Source of the DNA: Streptomyces sp. GKU 895
GTDB lineage: Bacteria; Actinomycetota; Actinomycetes; Streptomycetales; Streptomycetaceae
NCBI GenBank assembly: GCA_002027195.1
Contig: MWJO01000005.1
Location: 1-64,000, forward strand
Reading direction: 5' to 3'
Length of the DNA: 64,000 nt
Below the pieces are notes generated by a model. That model saw only the letters and a program-made list of their open reading frames with translations. It did no database searches and had not been told where the DNA came from. Made by a program: the position numbers and the translations under genes. Below are positions 29,501 to 39,231 of the stretch, in pieces (the first letter of the stretch is position 1; each line of letters opens with the position of its first letter).

Positions 29501-30811
29501 TTACGCCTTCGGTGCCACCTTGCTCAGCCCGTTGATGATCCGGTCCATCGCGTCGCCGCCCGTCGGGTCGGTGAGGTTGGCCAGCATCTTCAGGGTGAAC
29601 TTCATGAGCAGGGGGTGCGTGAGGCCGCGCTGGGTCGCGATCTTCATGACCTTCGGGTTGCCGATGAGCTTCACGAAGGCGCGGCCCAGCGTGTAGTAGC
29701 CGCCGTAGGTGTCCTTGAGGACCTGCGGGTAGCGCTGGAGCGCGATCTCACGCTGGGCCGGCGTGGCCCGCGCGTGGGCCTGGACGATGACGTCGGCGGC
29801 GATCTGGCCGGACTCCATGGCGTAGGCGATGCCCTCGCCGTTGAAGGGGTTCACCAGGCCGCCGGCGTCGCCGACGAGCAGCAGCCCGCGCGTGTAGTGC
29901 GGCTGGCGGTTGAAGGCCATGGGGAGGGCCGCGCCGCGGATCGGGCCGGTCATGTTCTCCGGCGTGTAGCCCCACTCCTCCGGCATCGAGGCGCACCAGG
30001 CCTTCAGCACCTCGCGCCAGTCCAGCTCCTTGAAGGAGTCGGAGGTGTTGAGGACGCCGAGGCCCACGTTGGACGTGCCGTCGCCCATGCCGAAGATCCA
30101 GCCGTAGCCGGGGAGGAGGCGCGGCTCGGGGCCGCGGCGGTCCCACAGCTCCAGCCAGGACTCCAGGTAGTCGTCCTCGTGGCGCGGCGACTCGAAGTAC
30201 GTCCGCACGGCGACGCCCATCGGGCGGTCCTCGCGGCGGTGCAGGCCCATCGCCAGGGAGAGGCGGGTGGAGTTGCCGTCGGCGGCGACGACCAGCGGGG
30301 CGTGGAAGGTGACCTCCCGCTTCTCGCCGGCCTCGCCGAGCTTGGCGTGGACGCCGGTGATGCGGCCGGTGCGGTCGTCGATGATCGGGGCGCCGACGTT
30401 GCAGCGCTCGTACAGCCGGGCGCCCGCCTTCTGGGCCTGCCGGGCGAGCTGCTCGTCGAAGTCGTCGCGCTTGCGGACGAGGCCGTAGTCCGGGAAGGAG
30501 GCGAGTTCCGGCCAGTCGAGCTGGAGCCGGACACCGCCGCCGATGATGCGCAGGCCCTTGTTGCGCAGCCAGCCGGCCTCCTCGGAGATGTCGATGCCCA
30601 TGGCGACGAGCTGCTTGGTGGCGCGGGGGGTGAGGCCGTCGCCGCAGACCTTCTCGCGCGGGAACGCCGTCTTCTCCAGCAGGAGGACGTCGAGACCGGC
30701 CTTGGCGAGGTAGTACGCGGTCGTGGAGCCGGCCGGCCCCGCGCCGACGACGATGACGTCGGCGGTGTTCTCGGAAAGGGGCTCGGAGTGGGGCTCGGTC
30801 ACGGCGGTCAC
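29501..30811 (-). CDS. geranylgeranyl reductase-family FAD enzyme, MenJ-like menaquinone reductase
   Basis: This 436-aa flavoprotein has the N-terminal FAD motif VIVVGAGPAGSTTAYYLAKAG, the CGDGLTPRA segment typical of geranylgeranyl reductases and GDAGGLVNPFNGEGIAYAMESG near the end. Mycobacterial MenJ, of the same family, partly saturates the menaquinone side chain; Streptomyces also make partly hydrogenated menaquinones. The nearby menG, mqnC and nuo genes support that role, though archaeal-type lipid reduction cannot be excluded. The start is GTG 30811, preceded by GGGGAG. Confidence 0.8.
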   Translation of the reverse strand: MTAVTEPHSEPLSENTADVIVVGAGPAGSTTAYYLAKAGLDVLLLEKTAFPREKVCGDGLTPRATKQLVAMGIDISEEAGWLRNKGLRIIGGGVRLQLDWPELASFPDYGLVRKRDDFDEQLARQAQKAGARLYERCNVGAPIIDDRTGRITGVHAKLGEAGEKREVTFHAPLVVAADGNSTRLSLAMGLHRREDRPMGVAVRTYFESPRHEDDYLESWLELWDRRGPEPRLLPGYGWIFGMGDGTSNVGLGVLNTSDSFKELDWREVLKAWCASMPEEWGYTPENMTGPIRGAALPMAFNRQPHYTRGLLLVGDAGGLVNPFNGEGIAYAMESGQIAADVIVQAHARATPAQREIALQRYPQVLKDTYGGYYTLGRAFVKLIGNPKVMKIATQRGLTHPLLMKFTLKMLANLTDPTGGDAMDRIINGLSKVAPKA

Positions 30812-30908
30812 GGCGGGATCTCCCCAAGTTCGAAATCTGCGTGCCGACTAGCACTGGACATGGGCAGTCTATTCAGCACGATTGATCACCCGGCTGAAGG
30901 GCTGCCCC

Positions 30909-31433
30909 GTGAACCGAACTCTCCCCGTAGTACGGCTGCGTGTCCCCACCGACGAGGACGCCGTCGCCTGGCACCGGATCTTCGACGACCCGGACGTCAT
31001 GGAGTTCCACGGCGGCCGTTCCGCCGAGCTGTACGTGTACGAGGAGCTCACGGCACGGCAGCGCCGGCACGACGCCGAGCTGGGCTTCTGCCTGTGGACC
31101 ATGCTCGACGAGGACGACCGGGTCATCGGCTTCACCGGGGCCCAGCCGTGGCCGCAGGAGTGGGGGCCGAAGGGCGAGATCGAGATCGGCTGGCGGCTCG
31201 GGCGGGCGTACTGGGGCAAGGGATACGCCACCGCCGCCGCGCGGGAGACGCTGGAACGGCTCCGGGCGGCGGGCGTGCCGGACGTGGTGGCGATGGTCAG
31301 ACCGGGCGACGAGCGCTCGGTCGCGGTCGCCCGGCGCCTCGGCATGGAGCTCGCGGAGACCTTCCCGCACCCGCGGCTGGCGGAGGACGCGCTCTGCTTC
31401 CGGCTCGACCTGCGCAACGGTCACGCACAGTAA
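30909..31433 (+). CDS. GNAT-family N-acetyltransferase (RimJ/RimL type)
   Basis: A 174-aa acetyltransferase with the acetyl-CoA motif WRLGRAYWGKGYATAAARE and later VARRLGMELAETF, as in RimJ/RimL enzymes that acetylate protein N-termini or small amines. The start is GTG 30909 with GAAGGG eight bases upstream; TTG 30882 would add nine residues without support. It is divergent from the menJ-like gene. The substrate is unknown. Confidence 0.85.
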   Translation: MNRTLPVVRLRVPTDEDAVAWHRIFDDPDVMEFHGGRSAELYVYEELTARQRRHDAELGFCLWTMLDEDDRVIGFTGAQPWPQEWGPKGEIEIGWRLGRAYWGKGYATAAARETLERLRAAGVPDVVAMVRPGDERSVAVARRLGMELAETFPHPRLAEDALCFRLDLRNGHAQ

Positions 31434-31515
31434 CTAACTGTTACAGAACGCCACTTGACGCTTCCGGACGGCACCCCCGGGCGGTTACCCTGCTAGTACC
31501 GCTGGGGGTGACATC

Positions 31516-31854
31516 TTGCGCATAACACCCAAAACACCCGAAGTGCGCGTGCCGCGGCTCGTCGGACTGATGGCCATGGACGCGCGCAGGACGGCCGAGG
31601 CGACCGGCCTCTTCCTCAACGCTCCGGACCGGCCCGACTTCCGCCAGACGGTGGTCGAGTACGTCGTACGGCAGTACCCGCAGCCCAATGCCGAGGTGCC
31701 CCGGGACTCCGTGATCTACGTGTGGTTCGACTTCGGCGAAGGGGAGGGCGGCGGAGGGGTGCGCGAGCCGCGCATCCCCCGGCCTCCCACGGGCGGCCTC
31801 CAGCGCGAGCTGGACGAGCCGGGCGACCCGTACGTGACGGTCAGCTCTGCCTGA
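31516..31854 (+). CDS. small orphan PASTA-domain protein
   Basis: A 112-aa protein with one PASTA-like domain (VPRLVGLMAMDARRTAEATGL, then VVRQYPQPNAEVPRDSVIYVWF) and a Gly/Pro-rich tail. PASTA domains usually occur in penicillin-binding proteins and Ser/Thr kinases and bind peptidoglycan fragments or beta-lactams. Here there is no signal peptide, membrane segment or kinase, so it may be cytoplasmic. The start is TTG 31516 with a GGGGGTG site. It converges on menG. Confidence 0.7.
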   Translation: MRITPKTPEVRVPRLVGLMAMDARRTAEATGLFLNAPDRPDFRQTVVEYVVRQYPQPNAEVPRDSVIYVWFDFGEGEGGGGVREPRIPRPPTGGLQRELDEPGDPYVTVSSA

Positions 31855-31874
31855 AGCCGACCGCCCCACCTGCC

Positions 31875-32570
31875 TCAGGTCTGCTTGAAGCCCCGGTGCA
31901 GGGCCACGACCCCGCCCGTCAGGTTCCGCCACGCCACCTTCGACCAGCCGGCCTTCTGCAGATGCCCGGCGAGTGCGGCCTGGTCGGGCCAGGCGCGGAT
32001 CGACTCGGCGAGGTAGACGTACGCCTCGGGGTTGGAGGAGACCGCGCGCGCGACCGGCGGGAGGGCGCGCATCAGGTACTCGGTGTAGACCGTGCGGAAA
32101 GGCGCCCAGGTCGGGTGCGAGAACTCGCAGATCACCACCCGGCCGCCGGGCTTGGTCACCCGGTACATCTCGCGCAGCCCGGCGTCGAAGTCCTGCACAT
32201 TGCGCAGCCCGAAGGAGATGGTGACGGCGTCGAAGGTGTCGTCCTTGAACGGCAGCCGCGTCGCGTCGCCGGCCGTGAGCGGCAGCCACGGGTGGTTCCG
32301 CTTGCCGACCTTGAGCATGCCCAGCGAGAAGTCGCACGGGACGACGTACGCGCCGGTCCGCGCGAAGGGCAGCGAGGAGGTCGCCGTCCCGGCCGCCAGG
32401 TCCAGGATCTTCTGGGCGGGCCGGGCGTCGACCGCCCTCGCGACCTCCTTGCGCCACACCCGGTCCTGCCCGAGCGACAGCACGTCGTTCGTCAGGTCGT
32501 ACCGTTCCGCCACGTCGTCGAACATCGAGGCGACTTCGTGCGGCTGCTTGTTCAGGGAAGCGCGGGTCAC
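31875..32570 (-). CDS. menG: demethylmenaquinone methyltransferase
   Basis: A 231-aa UbiE/MenG methyltransferase that performs the last step of menaquinone synthesis using S-adenosylmethionine. Conserved features are [19 protein letters not shown], the SAM-binding [12 protein letters not shown] and [23 protein letters not shown] 32570 is chosen to match the family N-terminus ([13 protein letters not shown]). It lies near the menJ-like gene and serves the same quinone used by Complex I. Confidence 0.95.
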   Translation of the reverse strand: MTRASLNKQPHEVASMFDDVAERYDLTNDVLSLGQDRVWRKEVARAVDARPAQKILDLAAGTATSSLPFARTGAYVVPCDFSLGMLKVGKRNHPWLPLTAGDATRLPFKDDTFDAVTISFGLRNVQDFDAGLREMYRVTKPGGRVVICEFSHPTWAPFRTVYTEYLMRALPPVARAVSSNPEAYVYLAESIRAWPDQAALAGHLQKAGWSKVAWRNLTGGVVALHRGFKQT

Positions 32571-32592
32571 GGGCCCATTCTTGCAGCCGCCC

Positions 32593-33702
32593 TCAGGGAA
32601 CAAGCCTCGGCCTCTGCTTCGCCGCCACGTCCTCCACCCATCCGCACGCCACCACGAACCCCGCGATCAGCACCCAGCCGATCCCGAACATGAACCACTG
32701 GCTCTCCAGCGGCAGGTACCTCTCGAAGGCCGGGACGTTCCAGAACCGGTCGATCAGCGGTACGGCGAGGATCAGCGCGATCTCGTGCCAGAGGTAGATC
32801 GTCACGGCCCGCGCGTTGAAGACCGTGACGACCCTGTCCAGCCGCTTGAAGCGGGTCAGCCACGCGAAGTCGGTCCCGAAGTACGCCTTGGCCCAGAACA
32901 GCAGCATCACGAACCCGGCCGACCAGAAGGCCTGCGCGAGCGGGATCTCGTCGAGGTCGTACGTCCCGGCCTCGCCCTGGTGGGCGAAGGCGTACCAGCC
33001 GCCGTAGCCGACGGCCGCGAGCGAGAGCGCGACGACGGTCGCGGGCCGCAGCCGCTCCAGCACCCCGTCGCGGTGCGCGAAGCCGAGGATCCAGCAGAAG
33101 AGGTACGTCGAGAAGTCCCACAGCTCGTCGCCGAGCCGCCCCTCGGGGCCTGACCACACGAAGGTGAGGACCAGGATCGGGACGAGGGACAGCAGCAGCA
33201 CCGGCACCCGCGCCGACCGGAAGAGCTTCAGCAGGAGCGGGGACAGCAGCACGAACCACAGGTACGTCCGCAGGTACCAGAGGATCTCCCAGGCCTGGAC
33301 GCCCCACTTGTCGCCGGGTGGATCGCCGAACGGGACGATCCAGAAGACGATGTCGTAGTGCCTCGGCATCCAGCCGTGGACCAGCATCGCCAGCACCACG
33401 AAGAAGCCCCAGAACCAGAACGGCGGCAGCAGGCGCCGCAGCCTGCTTCTCACCACCGTGAGCGCGGGGCGCTCCAGGGATTTCGCCATCAGTGTGCCGG
33501 CGAGCCCGAACATGATCCCCATGGAGGGGAAGACCATGCCGCACCAGGCCCACCCGAAGGTGTGATAGGTGACGACACGGATCAGGGCGACGGCGCGGAG
33601 GGTGTCGAAGTAGCGGTCGCGTACGGGGTGTTGGGGGCGGGTGCCGGTGAGCGGCGGTTGCTCGTCCACCAGCACGGGCCCGCCTCTGCGGTGCGCGCCC
33701 AT
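32593..33702 (-). CDS. membrane acyltransferase 3 family protein
   Basis: A 369-aa polytopic protein with about ten helices and the motif [21 protein letters not shown], where the histidine is the usual catalytic residue of acyltransferase 3 enzymes. These move acetyl or other acyl groups onto extracellular polysaccharides or lipids. It is separated by a single base from the upstream NodB-GT2 fusion (TGAGATG), so they are coupled. Modifying the polymer made by that enzyme is the likely role. Confidence 0.85.
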   Translation of the reverse strand: MGAHRRGGPVLVDEQPPLTGTRPQHPVRDRYFDTLRAVALIRVVTYHTFGWAWCGMVFPSMGIMFGLAGTLMAKSLERPALTVVRSRLRRLLPPFWFWGFFVVLAMLVHGWMPRHYDIVFWIVPFGDPPGDKWGVQAWEILWYLRTYLWFVLLSPLLLKLFRSARVPVLLLSLVPILVLTFVWSGPEGRLGDELWDFSTYLFCWILGFAHRDGVLERLRPATVVALSLAAVGYGGWYAFAHQGEAGTYDLDEIPLAQAFWSAGFVMLLFWAKAYFGTDFAWLTRFKRLDRVVTVFNARAVTIYLWHEIALILAVPLIDRFWNVPAFERYLPLESQWFMFGIGWVLIAGFVVACGWVEDVAAKQRPRLVP

Positions 33703-33703
33703 C

Positions 33704-35917
33704 TCAGCTCACCCCCGCCGGCGTCCCGACCTCGCCGGTCCGCTTCAGCTTCTGCCACCTGAGGCGGCCGCCGGTCAGCGCCGTGATGCAGGAGTGGATG
33801 AGGACGAGGTACATCATCTGCCGGTAGGCCAGCTGCTGGAGCGGCATCATCAGGAGATAGCGGTACTTCTCCTTGTCCAGCCGGAACGCGTAGGCCGCGC
33901 AGACCAGTTGGACGCCCAGCACCGCGAGCCACGCCAGCAGGGCGGCCCGGAAGTCGATGAAGATCATCGAGTACGCGGTGAACACGTCGATGAGCGGCGC
34001 GCAGACCGGCGTGACGATCTGGAAGATCACCACCAGCGGCATGCCGACCCGGCCGAAGCGGCCCGAAGGACCCTTGTCCGTCAGGGACTTGCGGTGCTTC
34101 CACAGCGCCTGCATGGTGCCGTACGACCAGCGGTAGCGCTGCGACCACAGCTGCTTGAGCGAACCGGGCGCCTCCGTCCACGCCTTGGCGTGCTCCTGGT
34201 AGACGACCCGCCAGCCCGCGCGGTGCATGGCGATGGTGATGTCGGTGTCCTCGGCGAGGGTGTCCTCGCTCATGCCGCCGACCTGGAGCACCGCGTCGCG
34301 GCGGAACGCGCCGATCGCGCCCGGGATGGTGGGCATGCAGCGCAGCAGGTCGTACATGCGGCGGTCGAGGTTGAAGCCCATCACGTACTCGATGTGCTGC
34401 CAGGCGCCGATGACGGTGTCGCGGTTGCCGACCTTGGCGTTGCCCGCGACCGCACCCACCCCGGGGTCGGCGAAGGGCTGCACCAGCTGGTGCACGGCGT
34501 CCGGTTCGAAGACGGTGTCGCCGTCCATCATGACGACGATGTCGTGACGGGCGTTGCGGACACCGTTGTTGAGGGCGGCCGGCTTGCCCGCGTTCTCCTG
34601 GCGGACGACCCGGACGTTCGTCATGCCGAGTGCGGACGCCGCGTCGCGCGCGATCTCCGACGTACCGTCCGTCGAGCCGTCGTCGACCACGATGATCTCG
34701 ATCGGATGGGTGCTCCGCGCCAGCGATGCCAGGGTGTTGGCGATGCACTCCTTCTCGTTGTACGCCGGGACGATCACGCTCACGGGGCGGGTGACGGGCG
34801 GGCCCCAGCCGAAACGGCGTCTGTTGCGCTGTCTGTGGTGGCGGCGGGCGAGGATCAGCATCATCCCGAACCGGCCCATGACGGCGACACCGACGACCAT
34901 GAGGCCGGCCGACAGCGCGGGCACCGCCCACTCCGCGACGGCGACGGCGGCGATGAGGGCCTTGCCCTCGTAGAGGGTGGCGCCGGTGGCCTTGCGGTGG
35001 GCGACCTGGAGGTCGTTGGCACCGCCGACCGGCTGCTGCTTTTCCAGCACCCCGCTGATGGTGGTGAAGGTGTACCCCTTCGCCTTCATCTTCTCGATGT
35101 ACTTCGGGAGCGCCTCGATGGTCTGCGACCGCTCACCACCGGCGTCGTGGAAGAGGACGGACGCACCCTTGCCCTTGGACGGAGTCGCCCACCGCACGAT
35201 CTTCGCGACGCCCGGCTTCTTCCAGTCGTCGCTGTCGGTGTCGACGAAGACGCTGGTGTAACCGTCCTGGCCGAGCTTCTGGTAGACGGGCCAGCTGTAG
35301 TTGTCGATGGCGTCCGTCTCCGAGGAGTACGGCGCCCGGAACAGCGTGGTGGTGATGCCGGCCGCGCCCGCCAGCGCCAACTGGGTCTGCTGCATCTCGC
35401 GGTCGACGCGGGCGTCGCTCTGGTAGGAGAGGTCGACGTGGGTGAAGGTGTGGATGCCCACCTCGTTGCCCTGCTCGACCATGTCCTTCACGATGCCGGG
35501 GTAGCGCGACACCATCGAGCCGACCACGAAGAACGTGGCGGGGACGTCGTACTTCTCCAGGATCTCCAACACCTGCGGGGTGTAGGTGGGGTTGGGGCCG
35601 TCGTCGAAGGTCAGGGCGATGGTCTTGTCCGGGACGGAGACGGTCGTGGCCTGTCCGCCGCGGAAACTGAGGATCGGCCCGCCGTCGAGGATCGTGTCGG
35701 GGACCTTGCTGGAGCCGGCCCCGTCACGGACGCGCTGGTCGCCGCCGACCTCGGCGCGCAGATAGCCGTCCAGCAGCATCACGCTGGTCAGCGCCAGCAG
35801 GAGCAGCAGGGCGAGCAGGACGCGCGGTTTCTGCAGGGCCGCGGCCTTGCCCGCGGCGCGGCCTATGCGGGAGGGGGCGCGGCGCCGGCCCCGGCGGGAT
35901 GTCGTGGTCGTCGTCAT
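33704..35917 (-). CDS. bifunctional polysaccharide deacetylase / family 2 glycosyltransferase
   Basis: The 737-aa protein has a short cytoplasmic N-terminus, one membrane helix at about residues 34-52, then a NodB deacetylase domain with TFDDGPNPTYT, HTFTH and FRAPYSS at about residues 95-290. A second membrane region and a GT2 domain with VSVIVPAYNE, DGDTVFEPD, EDTD and QRYRW follow, then further helices. The D,D and QxxRW motifs are those of processive synthases such as cellulose or N-acetylglucosamine-polymer synthases. It could polymerise and deacetylate an exported glycan. ATG 35917 has GGAG upstream. It is coupled to the acyltransferase gene. Confidence 0.88.
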   Translation of the reverse strand: MTTTTTSRRGRRRAPSRIGRAAGKAAALQKPRVLLALLLLLALTSVMLLDGYLRAEVGGDQRVRDGAGSSKVPDTILDGGPILSFRGGQATTVSVPDKTIALTFDDGPNPTYTPQVLEILEKYDVPATFFVVGSMVSRYPGIVKDMVEQGNEVGIHTFTHVDLSYQSDARVDREMQQTQLALAGAAGITTTLFRAPYSSETDAIDNYSWPVYQKLGQDGYTSVFVDTDSDDWKKPGVAKIVRWATPSKGKGASVLFHDAGGERSQTIEALPKYIEKMKAKGYTFTTISGVLEKQQPVGGANDLQVAHRKATGATLYEGKALIAAVAVAEWAVPALSAGLMVVGVAVMGRFGMMLILARRHHRQRNRRRFGWGPPVTRPVSVIVPAYNEKECIANTLASLARSTHPIEIIVVDDGSTDGTSEIARDAASALGMTNVRVVRQENAGKPAALNNGVRNARHDIVVMMDGDTVFEPDAVHQLVQPFADPGVGAVAGNAKVGNRDTVIGAWQHIEYVMGFNLDRRMYDLLRCMPTIPGAIGAFRRDAVLQVGGMSEDTLAEDTDITIAMHRAGWRVVYQEHAKAWTEAPGSLKQLWSQRYRWSYGTMQALWKHRKSLTDKGPSGRFGRVGMPLVVIFQIVTPVCAPLIDVFTAYSMIFIDFRAALLAWLAVLGVQLVCAAYAFRLDKEKYRYLLMMPLQQLAYRQMMYLVLIHSCITALTGGRLRWQKLKRTGEVGTPAGVS

Positions 35918-35936
35918 CACGGTGCCTGCGCTCCGG

Positions 35937-36320
35937 TCAGCCGGCGTTCGCGGACGCGGACGGCGTGGGGACGCCCGAGGGCAGCGCGGGCGGGCTGCCG
36001 CTGGGCTGGACGACGTCACCGGCGCCGCCCTGCGGGCGGGCGTCCGGGCCGGTGCCGCTCTGGCCGGCGGGGCCGCCCTGGCCGCCGCCGAAGGGCAGCA
36101 GCGAGGACGGGCTCGACGTGCCGATTCCCAGGAACGCCAGGCCCAGGACGACGGCGTACCCGAGACACAGCACGCCGACGAGGACGCCGATCCGGCGCAG
36201 CAGCTTCGAACGGCGTCCGGAGGTGTCGACGAACACGGGTCCCTCGCCGTCGGACCCGTTGCCGCGTTTGCGGCGGCGACGACACGGGGCGTGGTTTTCG
36301 ATGGCAGGCTCGGAATGCAT
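35937..36320 (-). CDS. small single-pass membrane protein at the head of the polysaccharide operon
   Basis: A 127-aa protein with a basic N-terminus, one membrane helix at about residues 43-66 and a Gly/Pro/Ser-rich tail outside. I do not recognise a family. It starts the three-gene unit with the NodB-GT2 fusion, 19 bases upstream of it. It may be an accessory protein of the polymer-making complex, by position only. Confidence 0.6.
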   Translation of the reverse strand: MHSEPAIENHAPCRRRRKRGNGSDGEGPVFVDTSGRRSKLLRRIGVLVGVLCLGYAVVLGLAFLGIGTSSPSSLLPFGGGQGGPAGQSGTGPDARPQGGAGDVVQPSGSPPALPSGVPTPSASANAG

Positions 36321-36494
36321 TCCCCGGATGTTAGGGACGCTTTATGTGCCGAAAACTCGCCTTCTCGTGTGAGACGCGTATGAGAAACGCCTTGTCCTGT
36401 CTCTTCTCTGAGAGTTTGCAGCTTTCCTCATGAAACTCAGCCGCGTGTGAGACATTTCCCCTTCACGGACATCACGAGAGCGGGTGCATGCACG

Positions 36495-37498
36495 ATGCGG
36501 CGTTTCCTGAGGCCGGCGGCGGGGCTCGCTTGCCTGTTCGCCCTGTCCACGGCGGGGTGTTCGGCGGACACCGACGCGGCGGCCGACCCGGCGCCGGCGA
36601 AGAGCTCCGCGGCACCCTCGCAGACGTCGTCCGTCACCTCGTACGCCCCCTACGTCAGCGCCACCGAGGCCTCCGACAACGACTCGGCCGGGGCGCCGAC
36701 GACGTACAACCTGGCTTTCGTGATCTCGGACGGCAGCAGCTGCACCCCGAAGTGGAACGGCACGACGGCGATCGGCAACTCGGCGCCGTGTCCCGGATCT
36801 CGGCGCTCAAGGAGGACGGGGCGAGCGTCCGCGTCTCCTTCGGCGGGGCGTCCGGTCCGGAGCTGGCGGAGGTCTGCGACAGCGCGGAGGAGCTGGCGGA
36901 GGCGTACGGCGCCGCCCTCGACGCGGCCGGCTCCACCCAGGCCGACTTCGACATCGAGGGCGACACGCTCGGCGACTCCGCGTCGGTGGAGCTGCGGTCG
37001 GAGGCGATCGCGCTGCTCCAGGAGGAACGCAGCGAGGTGACCGTGGCCTTCACGCTGCCCGTGATGCCGGCGGGGCTCGACGCTGACGCCCTCGCGTTGC
37101 TGGAGTCCGCCAACAACAGTGGGGTGCAGGTCTCGACGGTCAATCTCATGACCATGAACTACGCGGAGTCGTACGACGGGGACATGGGCGACTACGCGAT
37201 CACCGCGGCGAAGGCGGCGCACACGCAGTTGCGGGACGTCTTCGGTACGTCCGCCGCGACCGCGTGGGGTGGCATGGCGCTCACGTCGATGATCGGCACG
37301 AATGACGTGGACGGGGAGACGTTCACGCTGTCCGATGCCGCTCAACTGCGGGAGTTCGCGGAGGAGAAGGGGGTGGGGTGGGTGTCGATGTGGGCGACGT
37401 TCCGGGACCAGGAGTGCGCGGGGGACGAGGATGCGCTGGTCAACTGCAGTGGGGTGGAGCAGAGTTCGGGGGCGTTCGGGGAGGCGTTGGCGGGTTAG
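36495..37498 (+). CDS. secreted GH18 chitinase-like lipoprotein, one frameshift
   Basis: ATG 36495 begins a lipoprotein signal peptide ending near LSTAGC. At about 36783, within TCGGCGCCGTGTCCC, coding passes to another frame and runs on to the stop at 37498; one missing base explains it. The joined product is about 334 aa. QADFDIEG is a GH18-type DxDxE catalytic motif with the acid/base glutamate present, and MTMNYAESYDGDMGDY is a GH18-like substrate-side strand. It probably acts on chitin or related glycans outside the cell. The stop overlaps that of the opposite gene. Confidence 0.75.
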
Positions 37499-37941
37499 CG
37501 GCGTCTGTGTACGAGTCGGCCGGAACAGACCGTCGCGATGCACTCGCCGTCCTCGGCGAACACGGCCAGGTCGGCGCGGCCGGTCAGCCGGATCAACGTC
37601 CACTGCATCCGCGGCAGCACGACCACGTCGTTCCGCTCGGCCGCCGCCCGGAGTTCGGGCGTATCGGCGTACTCCTCCAGGACCGCCACCGCACCCGACT
37701 TCAGCACGGCGTGGATGCGTTCGCGCGGGCTCGGGGCGTCGGGAAGCGGGCCCTCGTGGATACGGGCCGGGCCCAGAACGCCCGGCCACATCCGCACCCG
37801 GGCGTCCGGGAACCGCTCGCGCAGTTCGGCCAGCGTGCCCACGGCGGCGACCCGGTTCTGCTCCACCACTACGGCGCCGTCCTTGATGGGCTCACCCGTC
37901 CACGTGTGCCGCACCTCGTCGGCGGCATGCAGCGTGCGCAC
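37495..37941 (-). CDS. imidazolonepropionase-like domain protein downstream of mqnC
   Basis: A 148-aa protein resembling the N-terminal composite domain of amidohydrolases such as imidazolonepropionase (EPIKDGAVVVEQNRVAAVG), without the metal-binding barrel. GTG 37941 reuses the last base of the mqnC stop codon (TAGTG), so the two genes are coupled. The same domain protein commonly sits next to mqnC in Streptomyces as far as I recall. The function is unknown; a role in futalosine handling is a guess. Confidence 0.7.
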   Translation of the reverse strand: MRTLHAADEVRHTWTGEPIKDGAVVVEQNRVAAVGTLAELRERFPDARVRMWPGVLGPARIHEGPLPDAPSPRERIHAVLKSGAVAVLEEYADTPELRAAAERNDVVVLPRMQWTLIRLTGRADLAVFAEDGECIATVCSGRLVHRRR

Positions 37942-39140
37942 TAGTTGGACGCGAGGATCTTCAGCTCGGGGTGAGCCGTGCCGCCCTCGATCGCCGTCGA
38001 CGAGATGTGGGACATCACGCGCGCGTCCACCGGGTCGTTCGCCGGGTCGTCGTGGACGACGAGGTGCTCGTACGTCGTCGAGCGCTGGGCCGGGGTGCGG
38101 CCGGCCGTGCGGATCATGTCGATCATTTCCTGGAGGTTGGAGCGGTGCTTGGCACCGGCCGCCGAGACGACGTTCTCCTCCAGCATCACCGAGCCGAGGT
38201 CGTCCGCCCCGTAGTGCAGCGTCAGCTGGCCCGCGTCCTGGCCGGTGGTGAGCCAGGAGCCCTGGATGTGGGCGATGTTGTCCATGAAGAGCCGGGCGAC
38301 CGCGATCATCCGCAGGTACTCGAAGATCGTGGCCTGGGTACGGCCCTTGAGGTGGTTGTTCATCGGCTGGTAGAGGTACGGGATGAAGGCCCGGAAGCCC
38401 CCGGTCCGGTCCTGTACGTCGCGGATCATCCGCAGGTGCTCGATGCGCTCGGCGTTCGTTTCGCCGGTGCCCATGAGCATGGTGGAGGTGGACTCGACAC
38501 CCAGCCGGTGGGCGGTCTCCATGATCTCCAGCCAGCGCTCGCCGGACTCCTTCAGCGGCGCGATGGCCTTGCGCGGCCGCTCGGGCAGCAGCTCCGCACC
38601 GGCACCGGCGAAGGAGTCGAGACCGGCGGCGTGGATCCGCTGGATCGCCTCCTCCACACTCACCTTGGAGATGCGGGCCATGTGCTCGACCTCGCTCGCC
38701 CCCAGGCTGTGGATGACGAGCTGCGGGAACGCCTCCTTGATGGCGGCGAAGTGCTTCTCGTAGTACTCCACGCCGTAGTCCGGGTGGTGCCCGCCCTGGA
38801 ACATGATCTGCGTGCCACCGAGCTCGACGGTCTCGGCACAGCGCCGCAGGATGTCGTCCAGGTCGCGCGTCCAGCCGTTCTTCGTGTCCTTCGGCGGCGC
38901 GTAGAAGGCGCAGAACTTGCACGCCGTGACGCACACGTTCGTGTAGTTGATGTTCCGCTCGATGATGTACGTCGCGATGTGCTCCGTGCCCGCGTACCGC
39001 CGGCGGCGTGCCGCGTCGGCGGCGGCGCCCAGCGCGTGCAGCGGGGCGTTGCGGTAGAGGTCGAGCGCCTCTTCAGGGGTGATCCGCCCACCGGCGGCGG
39101 CGCGGTCGAGGACGGACTGAAGGTCGGCCTTCTCGGTCAC
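37941..39140 (-). CDS. mqnC: cyclic dehypoxanthinyl futalosine synthase (radical SAM)
   Basis: The 399-aa protein has the radical SAM cluster motif C70-x3-C74-x2-C77 (CVTACKFC) and the MqnC family stretch YTNVCVTACKFCAFYAPPK, then GGHHPDYGVEYYE and the SNLQEMIDMI end. It cyclises dehypoxanthine futalosine in the alternative menaquinone route that Streptomyces use in place of MenA-F. The start is GTG 39140. With menG and the menJ-like gene it ties this region to menaquinone supply. Confidence 0.93.
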   Translation of the reverse strand: MTEKADLQSVLDRAAAGGRITPEEALDLYRNAPLHALGAAADAARRRRYAGTEHIATYIIERNINYTNVCVTACKFCAFYAPPKDTKNGWTRDLDDILRRCAETVELGGTQIMFQGGHHPDYGVEYYEKHFAAIKEAFPQLVIHSLGASEVEHMARISKVSVEEAIQRIHAAGLDSFAGAGAELLPERPRKAIAPLKESGERWLEIMETAHRLGVESTSTMLMGTGETNAERIEHLRMIRDVQDRTGGFRAFIPYLYQPMNNHLKGRTQATIFEYLRMIAVARLFMDNIAHIQGSWLTTGQDAGQLTLHYGADDLGSVMLEENVVSAAGAKHRSNLQEMIDMIRTAGRTPAQRSTTYEHLVVHDDPANDPVDARVMSHISSTAIEGGTAHPELKILASN

Positions 39141-39231
39141 CGGAGCGTCCCTTTCGTCAAGGGGTTGTGGACGGAAGCATCCGTGTGCACGGACCCGGCC
39201 AGCCTACGCCAGGCCGTCTTCCGCACCGACG

